A DNA stretch of 64,000 bases from Lophium mytilinum (Eukaryota > Ascomycota > Dothideomycetes > Mytilinidiales > Mytilinidiaceae). Below the pieces are notes generated by a model. That model saw only the letters and a program-made list of their open reading frames with translations, was not told where the DNA came from and made no database searches. The stretch is from contig MU004200.1 in assembly GCA_010093605.1 (NCBI GenBank), positions 719,963 to 783,962 of the forward strand, written 5' to 3'. Both the position numbers and the translations under genes were made by a program. Positions within the stretch are counted from its first letter, which is position 1. Every line of letters begins with the position of its first letter. This document shows, piece after piece, positions 32,931-43,223 of this stretch.

Positions 32931-34252
32931 AAAGCATTACCGGAGCCGGATAACGTGATCGAGTCCTTACTACACTCATTGCTGGAGACTTTCACTGCGA
33001 CACGAGATCTCCACAAGACGCTCCGAGTGAAGGAAAAGAGGGACCATGAGGCAATCAAGACGATGAAGGGCTATCCGGAATCCCGCCGCAACTACTACAC
33101 AGACAGTGACGGTATGGATGAGGCCGGAGAAGACGCGATTACTGCGGACAAATCTGCCGTGAAACGAGAGTTCCAACGGGGATATAGCGACTTGGGACAT
33201 CGATATGCAATTGGAGACGGTACTTCCATACCCGTTCACAGCTTTGGTCCCCTCAAAACTGATTCCAGCCATCAGTCATCACTCAGACAGAACTCCAAGC
33301 CCAAATAATCGCCCTCCAAGGAACCCTCGTCACCGTATTTCTCTACGGCCCGACCTCCCCTCATCCAATATCGCACCATCTCTCAACGATACTCTCCGCC
33401 TCGAGAACCGCCTCCGTCAACGCGGTCCACAGCCTTGCGGCGCAATACCAACGAATGATTACCGCATTCCCTCAAATCCCTCGCAGCTCTCCATCACCCC
33501 CTTACCCAGCAACCCTCCCACCAGCGCGACCACGCTCCTTATCTCTCTCCCAATCAAGGCCAATCCCCGCCCCCACCTCCACCGCGCTTGTCCCATCCCG
33601 CCACACATCCACGCACCACCCGTCCACTCACGCCAAGTCCGCCCGACCTCTTAGCTACCCAGCCTCCTCCCACGGCTCTCCCCCCGCCGTCCCAATGCCC
33701 TATCCCAGCGCCCGTTCCTCCACCCCGACGACCAGCTCCCTCACAAACCCCTCCCCAACCGCCAACCACGCCCTCTTCTGCCCCTACGCCCTGCATCTGC
33801 AATCCCACCCCCACCAACCCCTCTCCCCCGCCCTCTCGTCCTCAACTCCCTCCTGCCCATCTTGCGCCCGCACGCTGAACCTCACGCCCGGTCGCACCTG
33901 GGAAGTTCGCAAGACGGACATCGTGCTCGAGCACGACTCCCGCGGTCGCCGCGACAGCGCGCGGGAGAGGGAGGTCGAGCGGGTGTTCCAGGTGAACAAC
34001 CGATTCGTCGTCAAGTGCCACCGCGCGGGGCCGGAAGGGGGGTATAGCTGCGTGATCTGTGCCAGAGATGAGGGGTGTGAGGCGGATACGGTGTGTGGGG
34101 ATGTGAAGGCGCTGGTGCGGCATGTGTGGATGGAGCATGAGGCGTGGGAGCTGGAGGGGGAGGGGGATATAGTGGAGGTGAGGGAAGGAGGTTTACAGGA
34201 TAGATGGGAGAGGGGGAGCCGACGGAGGAGCTGGGATGCGGGGGATAGGTGA
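32931..34252 (+). CDS. Hypothetical protein with C-terminal Cys/His-rich region; 5' exon unresolved
   Basis: Not a family I can name. Two well-supported exons, 32931-33219 and 33276-34252, join across a 56-nt intron (GTACTT...CAG) to read YAIGDVITQTELQAQIIALQ. The first exon (IESLLHSLLETFTATRDLHK) looks helical and is probably preceded by an intron ending CAG at 32930, so the initiating Met is not fixed. The middle is a long Ser/Pro-rich disordered part. The C-terminal 120 residues contain CPSCARTL, CHRAGPEGGYSCVICARDEG, and CGDVKALVRHVWMEHEAWE. The spaced Cys/His pairs could bind zinc, with a C2H2-like HVWMEH end (inference). It overlaps no other supported gene. Likely a fungal-specific nuclear or regulatory protein, unproven. 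Confidence 0.6.
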
Positions 34253-34604
34253 AAAGGAGGGTTGCTTGATGTGTCTGTATGATGTTGATATGTGTTTCGG
34301 ATTTTTTTTGGCACTTTGTATGATGATTGACAAATCTTCTGAGCGACGGGACAAGCTGGCGGACGAAAAGTATGTTTGTAGCATTTAGGTGATTGTCAGG
34401 CGTTTAGAATCTTTGAAATTTCAATGTAAAATTGGCATATTTTCGGAGAATAGCAAGAGGTACATCGTGGTCACTATTCGTACACTTGACGTCCCACTTC
34501 TTGCTACGGACCCTCCGCTCTTCGAACTCGGACAAATATCCACCAAAAGGAAGATGCCAAATAAATCTTCATCTCCTCAAAACGGTGTCTTACAAGACAT
34601 CGCG
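34253..34604. other. Short region between convergent 3' ends
   Basis: About 350 bp of 3' flanking sequence between the Cys/His-rich gene and the acetyl-CoA transporter. Nothing else visible. Confidence 0.5.
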
Positions 34605-36865
34605 TCAGTTCGCCATCCGCCACGCCCTCAACGGCAACGCCTGCAGCCTCATCGCCGCTGGCCGTATGAAACCCAAAAACGTCACCACGCCAATGACCAC
34701 ACAGATCACGTTCATGACGTAGTAGCCATCAGTCGTGATATTGCATGTTCCACCCCCGTCCTTACAGCGGTGCTTATCCGCTTCTAGCGCGCAAGAAAAC
34801 GGAGAGGTGATGAGTGGAGACTTGAGGCCGTCTAGTTTCTGGTCGGTGGGTGGGATACAAGTCGCAGCGGTAAACAGATCGACGAATTTGAGGATAAAGA
34901 AGCGGGGGAACGTGCCGCCGAGATTGGAGACCCTAAACATGGTCAGTGGTCTGGTTTCGGAGTGGAGGAAAATGAGGGGAGCTCACGTAGCTAAGAGCGT
35001 CATGTAGGTACCCCCGATGACTGGATCCGCAATTCGAGCATGGAAAGCGCTGATCGCTACGAACATGACTGTGTTCATGAAGGTGCTATAGACGTGCTCC
35101 ACAATCACAGTAAGAAGATACCATGTTGGCACGCCAGTATCCGGTGTGACGCCCGAAGGGAAGATCATGACCACAAATTGAGCAAAGACCGCAGCTCCTA
35201 AACGTCCCATGAATGCCCAGGACCACAGTTTCATGGGTGGGTAGGTCTGGCACCATTTCCCAGCGTAGTAGCCCAGTGCGATCTCAAATGGAAAGTCGAT
35301 GAGGACGGTAAGAGCGAGGTCTTGCTGACTGAAGCCCTTGTCTAGTAATTTGAGGTTCGTGACGCCATCGTTGGCCTGGAATCCAATCTTCGCGATCAAA
35401 TGAATGAGAATGAAGGTTTGGATGTTCTTAAGCTTTAAGATGCCGCCCATGACTTTGTACACGTCCCATATGCCATCGGTGTTTCTTGTGCGCTCTTCGG
35501 TCTTCATGATGGCGAGACCGGCTGTCACGATGAGATACGCCCAGCCCCAGAATTTCAGATATCCGTCCAGAGTCATGAGACCGACGTCCAGGTGCGCGTC
35601 AGCAGGACGAAACCAGCGATTCGCAAAGTCCTTCGAGTTGAACGCAAGGAAAACGGTGTATGAGAGGAACTGGCCAGCCGTAAGACCGACGGTTTGCGCG
35701 GTCGAGGCATACGAGAGGTTTTCATGCGAAAGGAGCGTCAACGCCCAACCTGTTTGGATATCAGCAATTTGTCTCCAGAAACGTCCCCGTTTTAGACTTC
35801 ACGAGTTTCCTGCACATCTCAAGACTCACCATCAACAGCAATATCCTGCGTGGCGCACAGAAACACGAGCGCAAACCACCACCACGTGAAATTCCACACT
35901 CCACCGCCATCTTTCGCCTCGGCACTGATCATCATCTCTTGTACACGTCCGCCCAGCCACAGCATCGCAAATCCACTGATTGTCTGAATTGGCAGAATCC
36001 AACTCTTCCTTCGCCCCAACTTCGGGCTCCACACAGCATCCACGATGGGACTCCACAGCAGCTTCAAGCTGTACGGATAACTAGCCAGCGAGAACACGCC
36101 AATCTCGGTGTACGAGACGTGGCTCTTCAGCAAGAACGGCACCGACCCCGTCGCCAGCCCCATCGGAATACCCTGGAGGAAGTATAGCAGCACGAGCAGC
36201 AGGAAGTTCGACTGGTCCTGCTTCGGCAGCTCGAAGAAACCCTTCGACGAGGCCTCGGAGTCGTGTGTCATGGTCGGCACGGGGTCATCTAATGAGAAGG
36301 AGTGCCGTCCTACCAGACTTGCCGTCTGCGATTCTGGACTGTCGAGGGGCGCATGTTTCCGGCGGTGCTCGACCCCGTTCATGGCGTCGGCGCCGCGTGC
36401 GCTGCCGTTGGCGCTCGAGGGCGTCTCGGGGCGGGCAGAGGAGGCGGACCGGGGAGGTTGTGGGGAGCGGGATTGGCGGCCTTTTTTGCCCATCTGATGT
36501 TTGGTAGGGTTACTGGGGTCTTCGTCTGTGGCTTCTTCGTCGTCTGAAAATTCAGAGGGGTCGAGGAGGTGGGCGTGCTCAGGGGGGCTGCGAGAGGACG
36601 AGGAGGTGGGGATGTGGAGGGGCGACAGGTGCCTTCTGTCTTTTCTCTTGGTGTTTGAAGATATATTCTGCGATTCTGAAGTATCTAGAGAGGGTTCGAT
36701 CGTCTGTAACTCGACGTCGTGCTGGCTTCTCGCGCGGCGATGTTGCGCGTACAGGTTCTGCTCGTACTGAGCGCGGTGGGTAGGTAGTATATGGGTCTCG
36801 GTGGCCGAAGGAAAGGAGGGCGGTATATGCGATGGTTCGAAAGCGTCACTTGTAGTGGGAGGCAT
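34605..36865 (-). CDS. Acetyl-CoA transporter, SLC33A1/AT-1 family
   Basis: Three exons, 36865-35830, 35749-34987 and 34932-34605, encode 708 residues with matching phases; the introns are 80 and 54 nt. A disordered N-terminus of about 230 residues precedes a multi-pass membrane domain. The domain starts NFLLLVLLYFLQGIPMGLAT and SVPFLLKSHVSYTEIGVFSL, followed by LKLLWSPIVDAVW and GRRKSWILP. These are signature blocks of the AT-1 acetyl-CoA transporter family. CATQDIAVDGWALTLL spans the first splice junction and matches the family. The C-terminal luminal loop has several cysteines (CIPP, CALEADKHRCKDGGGTC). The human protein imports acetyl-CoA into the ER lumen for protein and glycan acetylation; the same role in fungi is inference. 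A Met at 36907 is in frame, but the one at 36865 fits better. It is divergent from the CENP-O gene. Confidence 0.93.
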
Positions 36866-37215
36866 CCATGAAGACCCCTCGCGGCAGAAGACGTGTGCTA
36901 GTGTCAAAGACGGCCCTATGCAGGAACGGAACGTGTCCTGAACGATGCAAGGCGAGTGGCGGATCAGCGAGTAGTGGGGGCGATGGAATGGGAGGGGAAT
37001 GTCAAAGAGTGAATGAGAGAGTGAACAGAGAGAGCGGTATTCCAGGGCGCGAGAGAGCTATTGACAGCTCCTCCCGTTGTTCCTGTCGAGATAACGGAAC
37101 TGAGTCCTGTTTCATGCTCGACGGCATCACGTGACTGCGGATCCAGAGCGCGTTGACCACAACACCATTCATCCCCTCATCCTCATCCTTCACCACAACC
37201 TCTCCCACCACCGCA
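36866..37215. promoter_or_regulatory. Bidirectional promoter region acetyl-CoA transporter / CENP-O gene
   Basis: A 350-bp divergent segment. A TCACGTGA palindrome lies at about 37127-37134, within 90 bp of the CENP-O start. It contains the E-box/CACGTG core recognised by bHLH factors such as Cbf1. Function is inference. Confidence 0.5.
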
Positions 37216-38180
37216 ATGGCCACCTCAACTCCCCAAACCCTCGACGCCGATCTCGCGAATCTGCACGCACAGCTCGCGCACCTTCGACACCGCCGCGCCA
37301 ACCTCTCCACCGCCCTCCTCGCGCACCCAAACACCTCTACTTTGCTAAACACCAACCGCCCCCGCGGCGTCCAAAAGCCCGCCCACCGCAGCGCCGCCTC
37401 CCTGATTTCCAAGCAGCAAAAACATACCACCCACTCCCTCCATCGCGCGCTGGCCGGGTGCACCGCCTACAAAGTGCAAGACCCGGACCCGCACGCTGTG
37501 GACTCCGGACGCGTATTGGGGGTGCAAATCGAGGTGTTTATAGAGGGTAGAGCCAATTCTTCAATCATAAGCTGGATACACGCTAACATGACGCAGGCGC
37601 ATTCCTCCCGCCATACCACATCCTCCTGAATAGGCCCTACGCAACATACCCCCAAACCCTCAAAATCCATAAACATACGCTCCCGCCATGCATCCCCCTA
37701 GCGCAGCTCGCACGGAAACACCTACCGCAGCCGAACAAGAATGATGGTAGCGAGCCGGTTCAGGATCTACAGAAACTGGTCCGCGCGGTGAGGTGGGAGG
37801 CGCAGAGCTGGCATCTCCGCGTTGCGGCCGTCGAGCGGCTGCGCGAGGAAGCTGGGTTGGGGGAGGATGAAGAGGTTGGAATTATGCAAGGCCTCGACGT
37901 GGACGCTAATCCGAGCGAGATGTTAAATGGTTACGTTGCACCCGCGAAAGCAGGCCCGCGTCGCAAGGGCAGGATCGTGACGGTTGATTCGGATAGGGCG
38001 GTGACTGTTGTATCGATTGAGTGGATGGGAGGATTAGGGGTGAAAATGCGCGTGAAGAAAGACGGGGAGGTGGAGAAAGGCGTTGCGCGGTGGCGGAGCG
38101 GAGAGAGGGATGAGAGGACCGAGAGGGCGGTGCTGGGCAGGATTGAGGGGGTGGTGGAGAGGTTGGGAGGGCGGAGGTGA
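37216..38180 (+). CDS. MCM21: Kinetochore protein CENP-O / Mcm21
   Basis: Two exons, 37216-37546 and 37597-38180, encode 304 residues. The 50-nt intron starts GTAGAG and ends GCAG. An N-terminal coiled coil (LDADLANLHAQLAHLRHRRA) is followed by the RWD-type region. The diagnostic block is GCTAYKVQDPDPHAVDSGRV then LGVQIEVFIEGAFLPPYHIL, and later HKHTLPPCIPLAQLARKHLP. These match the CENP-O/Mcm21 family. It belongs to the COMA part of the inner kinetochore (CCAN), which links centromeric chromatin to the outer kinetochore. Met 37153 is an in-frame alternative start adding 21 residues. The C-terminal part with MRVKKDGEVEKGVARW is more variable. Confidence 0.9.
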
Positions 38181-38416
38181 GTGTAGGCCATTCTCATGAT
38201 GGCCATTTCCACAGTCGATCGCAGCCGTGGTCAGAAGAACGTAGGGGCGAGTTGGAGATATTAGCATTATGAATGATACCCAGCCACGCGCATTCCACTC
38301 GCTTTTCTAAACTTCCAACCGCTTCAACCGCTCAATCAAACAGCTTTACTCAAACAAACAAGCAGAACAAGGAGAAGGGTACACAACTACCAGCAGTCAA
38401 GATCAGATTTGCCGCC

Positions 38417-40944
38417 TCACCGCCCCGTCTGGCAAAGCGCAATACAAAACTCCCTGAAATCGCCCTTGGTCGCTTCTTCCAAATCCTCCTCTATCACGCG
38501 TCCGTACTTTTCTTCGTACTCCGCTTTGACACGGATCATATGTAGTCTATCCCAATGCAATCGTACCAGCCGCGAGATGAGAAGTTCGTAGCGCTGCTGC
38601 CGCTCGTGCTTGGAGACGGACTCTTTCGAAAGTTTGGAGGATGACGAGCGCGGGCCGGGTGCGGCGGGCTCGGGAGGCTCTATGAGGTCCATGAGGGCGT
38701 GATGGAGGAGCATGCTGTCGCGTGCGGGCCGGTTGATGGCGCCGTTGAGGATGTGAGCTATGACTTCGCCCTGTTGCGTGTGTTAGCTTATGCATTCCAA
38801 TTTTGAAAGGCCTGGGGAAACAGAAGGAAGTGAGTCTCACGTACCACAAGATTGTTACTCTTCCTCAATGCATCCCTCGCAAAGTTCCCCTGGTACTTCC
38901 TCTCGTACGTTCTCAGTACCTCTCTGAGATGCTGGTCACTCCTCATGACCACAACGCCTAACATCGCCGTCTCGCCCCCTTCTCTCGCCTTCAATGCTTT
39001 GTAAAGCGTATCAACGTCCTTATTCCGATACTCCATCGGCCACTGATCGCTCTCCTCCTGCCGCTCTCCCTCCAGCGCCATCAGTACCGCTTTGCGAAAC
39101 TTGTCTGCCTTGAGCTCTTTATCCATACACTTCGTTAAGCTGTCCCCGTACCGCTTATCCTTAAACGCGTCTTTAATCTCGCGGATTTCATGATTCTGCC
39201 GCCCCATGAGCGCCTCGACGAGGAGCTCCCGCCGCGCGTTGCTAGACTGGTACCAGAAATTTGCCCAGTAGCCCTCGCTCTCATACTTCCCTAGTGCAGT
39301 CACGTGGCAGATTTTGCCGAAATTGGATGAGGGAATTTTGAGCTTGATGTGCTTCGCGATGTTGATGCCGCGGCCTTGAACCTTGCAGTGCCGCTTGTAC
39401 TCGGCGCGGAGCTCGAGCATTTGGTCGTGCGAGAGCATTGGGAGGATGTCGATGAGGGTGTCGACGTTGGGCGTGCGGCTGGCGAGGGCGTCGACGAGGG
39501 CTAGGGCGTCTTCGGTGGCGTCGTAGATCTTGACGCGTTTTTCTTTCTGGGATTGGGTGGTCAAAGCCATGGCTTCGAGGGCAAGCTTGTCGCCCTTGCG
39601 GCCTTTCGAGGGAGGCGAAGGGTGGCGGCCTGAGGTCGACGGGGCACGATGTCGGCTTGATGTTGAGGTGGCACGGTGTCGTCCGTGGATAGAAGAGGTG
39701 GAGTCACGTGGGGATAGGCTGTTAAGCATGGGGAGGTCGTCAAGGTCGTCGTCAGGGATCATCATGGCGGAGGGCATGGGAGAGATGGACTGGTAGACCC
39801 CGTGATAGGCTTCTAGGAGGGGGCTTCCTGGTGGTGCTTGGCCCGGGAGAATCTGCTGTATGTCTGGGCGATTGCCGCTGACAGATAGACGATCCATGCG
39901 AGGCATGCCGGGCGAAGGGGCTCGCAGATCGGGACGTGGGCCGTTTACGGACATTCGGTGTGGGTGGAGACCTGGAGAAGGGGGTTGGGGCATCCTAGAG
40001 CCTCCCGGGACTATCTCGACGACAGCGTGATCACCATAATACCCTGATGGCTTCCGGGAGTGAGACGGCGCCGATTGCTGGATAGGAGGGGGAGATGGTT
40101 GGTAGTGAGCTTGAGGTGGAAGGGGCTGTTGATATTGAGCTTGAGGTGGAGGAGGGGCTTGTTGATATTGGGCCTGGGACTGAGGATGAGCGTGCTGATA
40201 TTGAGCTTGAGGCGGAGAGGGCTGTCGCTGGCCATGTTGAGGCGTGGAGGTGTAATCGTAGGACTGGGGCTGCTGGTATTGCAGTGCCGCAGGTTGCGCA
40301 CTATGTTTTATGGGGGGCTGCTGTGCCGATGAAACTACAGGCTTCGACGTAAAGGTGATCTTATCCGGCGCTGGTGCATACTGGAACCCTCCAGTCCCTC
40401 CCGCTGCCCTTTGGGGACCGGACTGATTCGCAGCATTCGGCGTATACCCGTATTGCGGAGCCTGAGAATACGAAACTGGCTGCCCATACGCATAAGAAGG
40501 CGAAGTCGGCGATGCTGGTCCCCGGTCCTGCGGCTGATTTGGATACTGATACTGTTGAGCCTGCTGCTGCTGCTGCTGCTGCTGGATATATCCCGGTCTC
40601 TCATGAGGCGGGAGATCAGTGTAGTCGCCCATGGTGATGTCGCTCGCCATCGGGGGCGGGGGAGCATTGCTTTGAGCACTCATCTCAGCTCGGTGACCTC
40701 CTGAAGCTCCTCCCAGGAGGTGGGCGGGGGTTACATACCCGTGAGGTTGTGCTGACGGCTGTGAGGGCTGCCTAACCTCATACTGCGGGGTAGCTCCCAC
40801 CCCCCCTTGGCCTGGCGCTGCATATGAATAGGCAGCGGGACTAGGTGAGGGAGCCCGCACGTTGCTGCGCGATCTATCGCGTTTCCCTCCATCGCGCGAC
40901 TTGGAGCGCGAGCGGCCCTTTCGGTCGTCGACGCGCAACGACAT
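38417..40944 (-). CDS. Annexin-like protein (fungal ANXC4-type) with Q/P-rich N-terminus
   Basis: Two exons, 40944-38845 and 38770-38417, encode 817 residues; the 74-nt intron is GTACGT...CAG. The N-terminal 450 residues are disordered and rich in Gln, Pro, Tyr and Ser, with a polyglutamine run and PQAQYQQ-type repeats, after an Arg/Ser start (RKGRSRSKSRDGGKRDRSRS). The C-terminal 350 residues contain four helical units resembling annexin repeats, such as ATEDALALVDALASRTPNVD followed by TLIDILPMLSHDQMLELRAEY. A later unit contains LGVVVMRSDQHLREVLRTYE. The usual GxGT calcium loops are not conserved, so calcium-dependent membrane binding is doubtful. This fits the divergent long annexin class of filamentous ascomycetes. 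Role unknown. Confidence 0.82.
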
Positions 40945-41684
40945 GGCAGGGATGATGGGGTCTGATGTTGAAGGATGAAAGAGGAAGTCAATGGCACGCG
41001 CAGAACATCAGATGGAAAGAGAAGAGGAAGGCTGATACGCGATTGAGAGAGTAGGAAAGCAGAATGAAAGTAGAAGGAATAGAGAGCGCGAGAGGAAGAC
41101 TTGAGGTTTCAGGCGCGTAGAAATTTGGATGGCTGGCGGGGGAGAGGCGTTTGCGGGCGGCGGTTCAGCCGCTTACAGGGATTATTTGGGGGCCAGAAGG
41201 GGTTTTGCAGTCCGAGGCGACATGTTGAACCGTCACAAGGGGAGTACAGCATTACTAACATCTCATTAGACGCAGCCAGAATATTCATGACGGCCATATA
41301 GTCTTACGACACACGCCTTGGGAGTTTCAGGGCGCATGCCGTGGAGTAGTGTAAGCTAAGCAGTGCAGATCACGTGATGGCTGCATTGTCCAGATCTAGC
41401 ATGGTCAGGTTCTTGTGAATCGAGAAGCCTCCAATCCATGGCCAGGCGATAGAGTATGTGAAGTCTCCAATTTTAGTCTGAGTGCTCGAATAATCAGGGC
41501 GTCACGACTCGAGACAGTTGATGTTGAAGGAAGAATTTCCAAGATTTGATATCGTCGAAATCATTAAAGCCTAGTCTATTCTCCTCCAGAACAGTTTGTA
41601 ACCACTCCAAGAATTACCAATCCAGTCACACCACTTCTTACACTTTCCATCTCTACTCAGGCCTGTGACACTTTCTCTTCCAAC

Positions 41685-41799
41685 TCCACCACAACTCATT
41701 GACCAATTCCACCACAACTCATTGACCAATTCCACCACAACTCATTGACCAATTCCACCACAACTCATTGACCAATTCCACCACAGTTCATTGAGCGAT
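41685..41799. repeat. 23-bp minisatellite, five units
   Basis: The unit TCCACCACAACTCATTGACCAAT is repeated head to tail about five times. The first four copies are nearly perfect and the last is diverged. It lies in the region between the annexin-like gene (start 40944) and the 2EXR-like gene (start 42271). The rest of 40945-42270 has no other feature beyond the possible small gene at 41854-42192. Confidence 0.9.
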
Positions 41800-41853
41800 T
41801 GCACCGTCACGTGATCCTTCCTGCATGTTTCACACCCACTGCTTAGTTCAGCC

Positions 41854-42192
41854 TCAACCGCCGATCGCAAGATGCACCCAACGCTGCAAAACCCACAAAA
41901 AAAGCTTCAACACCGATAAACACCCGTGACACACCCGCAACCTAGAGAAGAAGCCGGCTTGCGAAGATGCGGTGAGGATTGCACCCAGCGTCGTGATTTG
42001 TTCCTGCCAACTCGCCATCGTCAGCTCTAGACCTTGCATGGCTTGGGCTACTGCCACGCCTATTTTCGTGCCCAGCTGAGTGATGCGATAAAGGGAGGAT
42101 AAGGTGAGCTGAAAGAGTGGGAGGGTGGATATCGTTGCCGTTGCGTATATAAGGTTATCCAAGTCCCCAGGTCTTCGAGACGTGTTTTCCAT
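41854..42192 (-). CDS. Possible small hydrophobic protein, unrecognised
   Basis: An ATG-initiated frame of 112 residues with two or three hydrophobic stretches (LFQLTLSSLYRI, LKLFLWVLQRWVHLAIGG) and no low-complexity bias. It is divergent from the 2EXR-like gene, about 80 bp from its start. I know no family for it. It could equally be chance within that gene's promoter. No intron signals decide the matter. Confidence 0.3.
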   Translation of the reverse strand: MENTSRRPGDLDNLIYATATISTLPLFQLTLSSLYRITQLGTKIGVAVAQAMQGLELTMASWQEQITTLGAILTASSQAGFFSRLRVCHGCLSVLKLFLWVLQRWVHLAIGG

Positions 42193-42270
42193 TGCACTGT
42201 CAGCCGTTCATATTGCTAGCTTTGATTCCAATTCCCATCTCTCACACTCCCCCTCCCCCAATTGGACGCT

Positions 42271-43164
42271 ATGGATCCAGCAATGCCTATGAATCCTGAG
42301 ACGGTTTCACCTTTCCTCCGCCTCCCAGGCGAACTTCGCAACAGCATCTACAACCTGGCACTTACAACACCCTTCCCTATCACAGACCCCGGCGTCTCCT
42401 CCCACCACACCTCTACGCCACCATTAGGCCTTGCGCTTCTCCGCACTTGCCACACCATTTACGCCGAAGCCAGCCTGCGTCCTCTCTTCGCCTTGAATCG
42501 CTTTCATTTCACCGCTGTGACGCATGCACACCTATTCCTCTCCAAACTCACGCCCGCCAATCGCGCCTTCATCCAGGATGTAGAAGTGGATGTGCGGAGC
42601 GTGCACGCCCAGTATAGAGATTGGCCAGCATATCTAGAGTCCAATCTGGGCGAGGTCGGCAAATTGGCATCGTTGAGGACTGATGCATCAGGGCTGAAAG
42701 TGTTGCGACTAAATTTCAGCGCGTGGCCTACGATTGGGCTGAGCAGGGCGGAACTGGGGCAGCTTTTGAGGCACCTAGTGGTAGGCGTGGCTGGATTGGG
42801 ACTGGAGCGGGTGGTTCTCATGGGCGCGAGTCGAGGAGAGACAATGGCGAGGAGGAATCCATGGAGTCCGGTGCATTTTGTGGGCGCTGAGGACTTCGGG
42901 GCGAGGTTCGACCTAGTCAGCGCCATGGGACGAGCGGTTAGAGACGAGCGTGATGAGAAGGTCGTGCGGTGGACGAGGGGGGAGGGGGCCATCGAACTCG
43001 AAGTCGTCTTATTATCGCACATTCGAAGAACGAATCGGTCCTGGGCTGCGCCGCCCGTCACGAAACCTATGAGCGAGGCGTGGCCGCGGAGTGGGTCTTG
43101 CAGCTGGGAAGAATACCAAAAGCGAGACTCGGAAAGCTTTTCATCTCTTCCATCAAGACGTTGA
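42271..43164 (+). CDS. 2EXR/F-box-like fungal hypothetical protein
   Basis: A single-exon protein of 297 residues. The N-terminal block SPFLRLPGELRNSIYNLALT, then LGLALLRTCHTIYAEASLRPLFALNRFHF written here in parts (LLRTCHTIYAEAS, LFALNRFHF), is the pattern of the large fungal 2EXR/F-box-like family. Members of this family are abundant in Dothideomycetes and mostly uncharacterised; some may be substrate receptors of SCF ligases. Leu-rich segments (LRLNFSAWP, LGQLLRHLVVGVAGLGLERV) follow. The ATG at 42271 is the first good start; a TTG nine bases upstream is not needed. The stop codon lies in a 36-bp tandem duplication shared with the convergent GPI2 gene. Confidence 0.75.
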   Translation: MDPAMPMNPETVSPFLRLPGELRNSIYNLALTTPFPITDPGVSSHHTSTPPLGLALLRTCHTIYAEASLRPLFALNRFHFTAVTHAHLFLSKLTPANRAFIQDVEVDVRSVHAQYRDWPAYLESNLGEVGKLASLRTDASGLKVLRLNFSAWPTIGLSRAELGQLLRHLVVGVAGLGLERVVLMGASRGETMARRNPWSPVHFVGAEDFGARFDLVSAMGRAVRDERDEKVVRWTRGEGAIELEVVLLSHIRRTNRSWAAPPVTKPMSEAWPRSGSCSWEEYQKRDSESFSSLPSRR

Positions 43165-43223
43165 GTCACGATGTCTCCGGATGATGTATCAAGACGTCAA
43201 GTCCCAATGTCTCCGGATGATGG
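43152..43223. repeat. 36-bp tandem duplication carrying the stop codons of two convergent genes
   Basis: Two copies of a 36-bp unit start at 43152 and 43188, each beginning ATCAAGACGT and containing ATGTCTCCGGATGATG. Copy 1 contains the stop of the plus-strand 2EXR-like gene (43162-43164). Copy 2 contains the stop of the minus-strand GPI2 gene (43189-43191). Confidence 0.85.
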
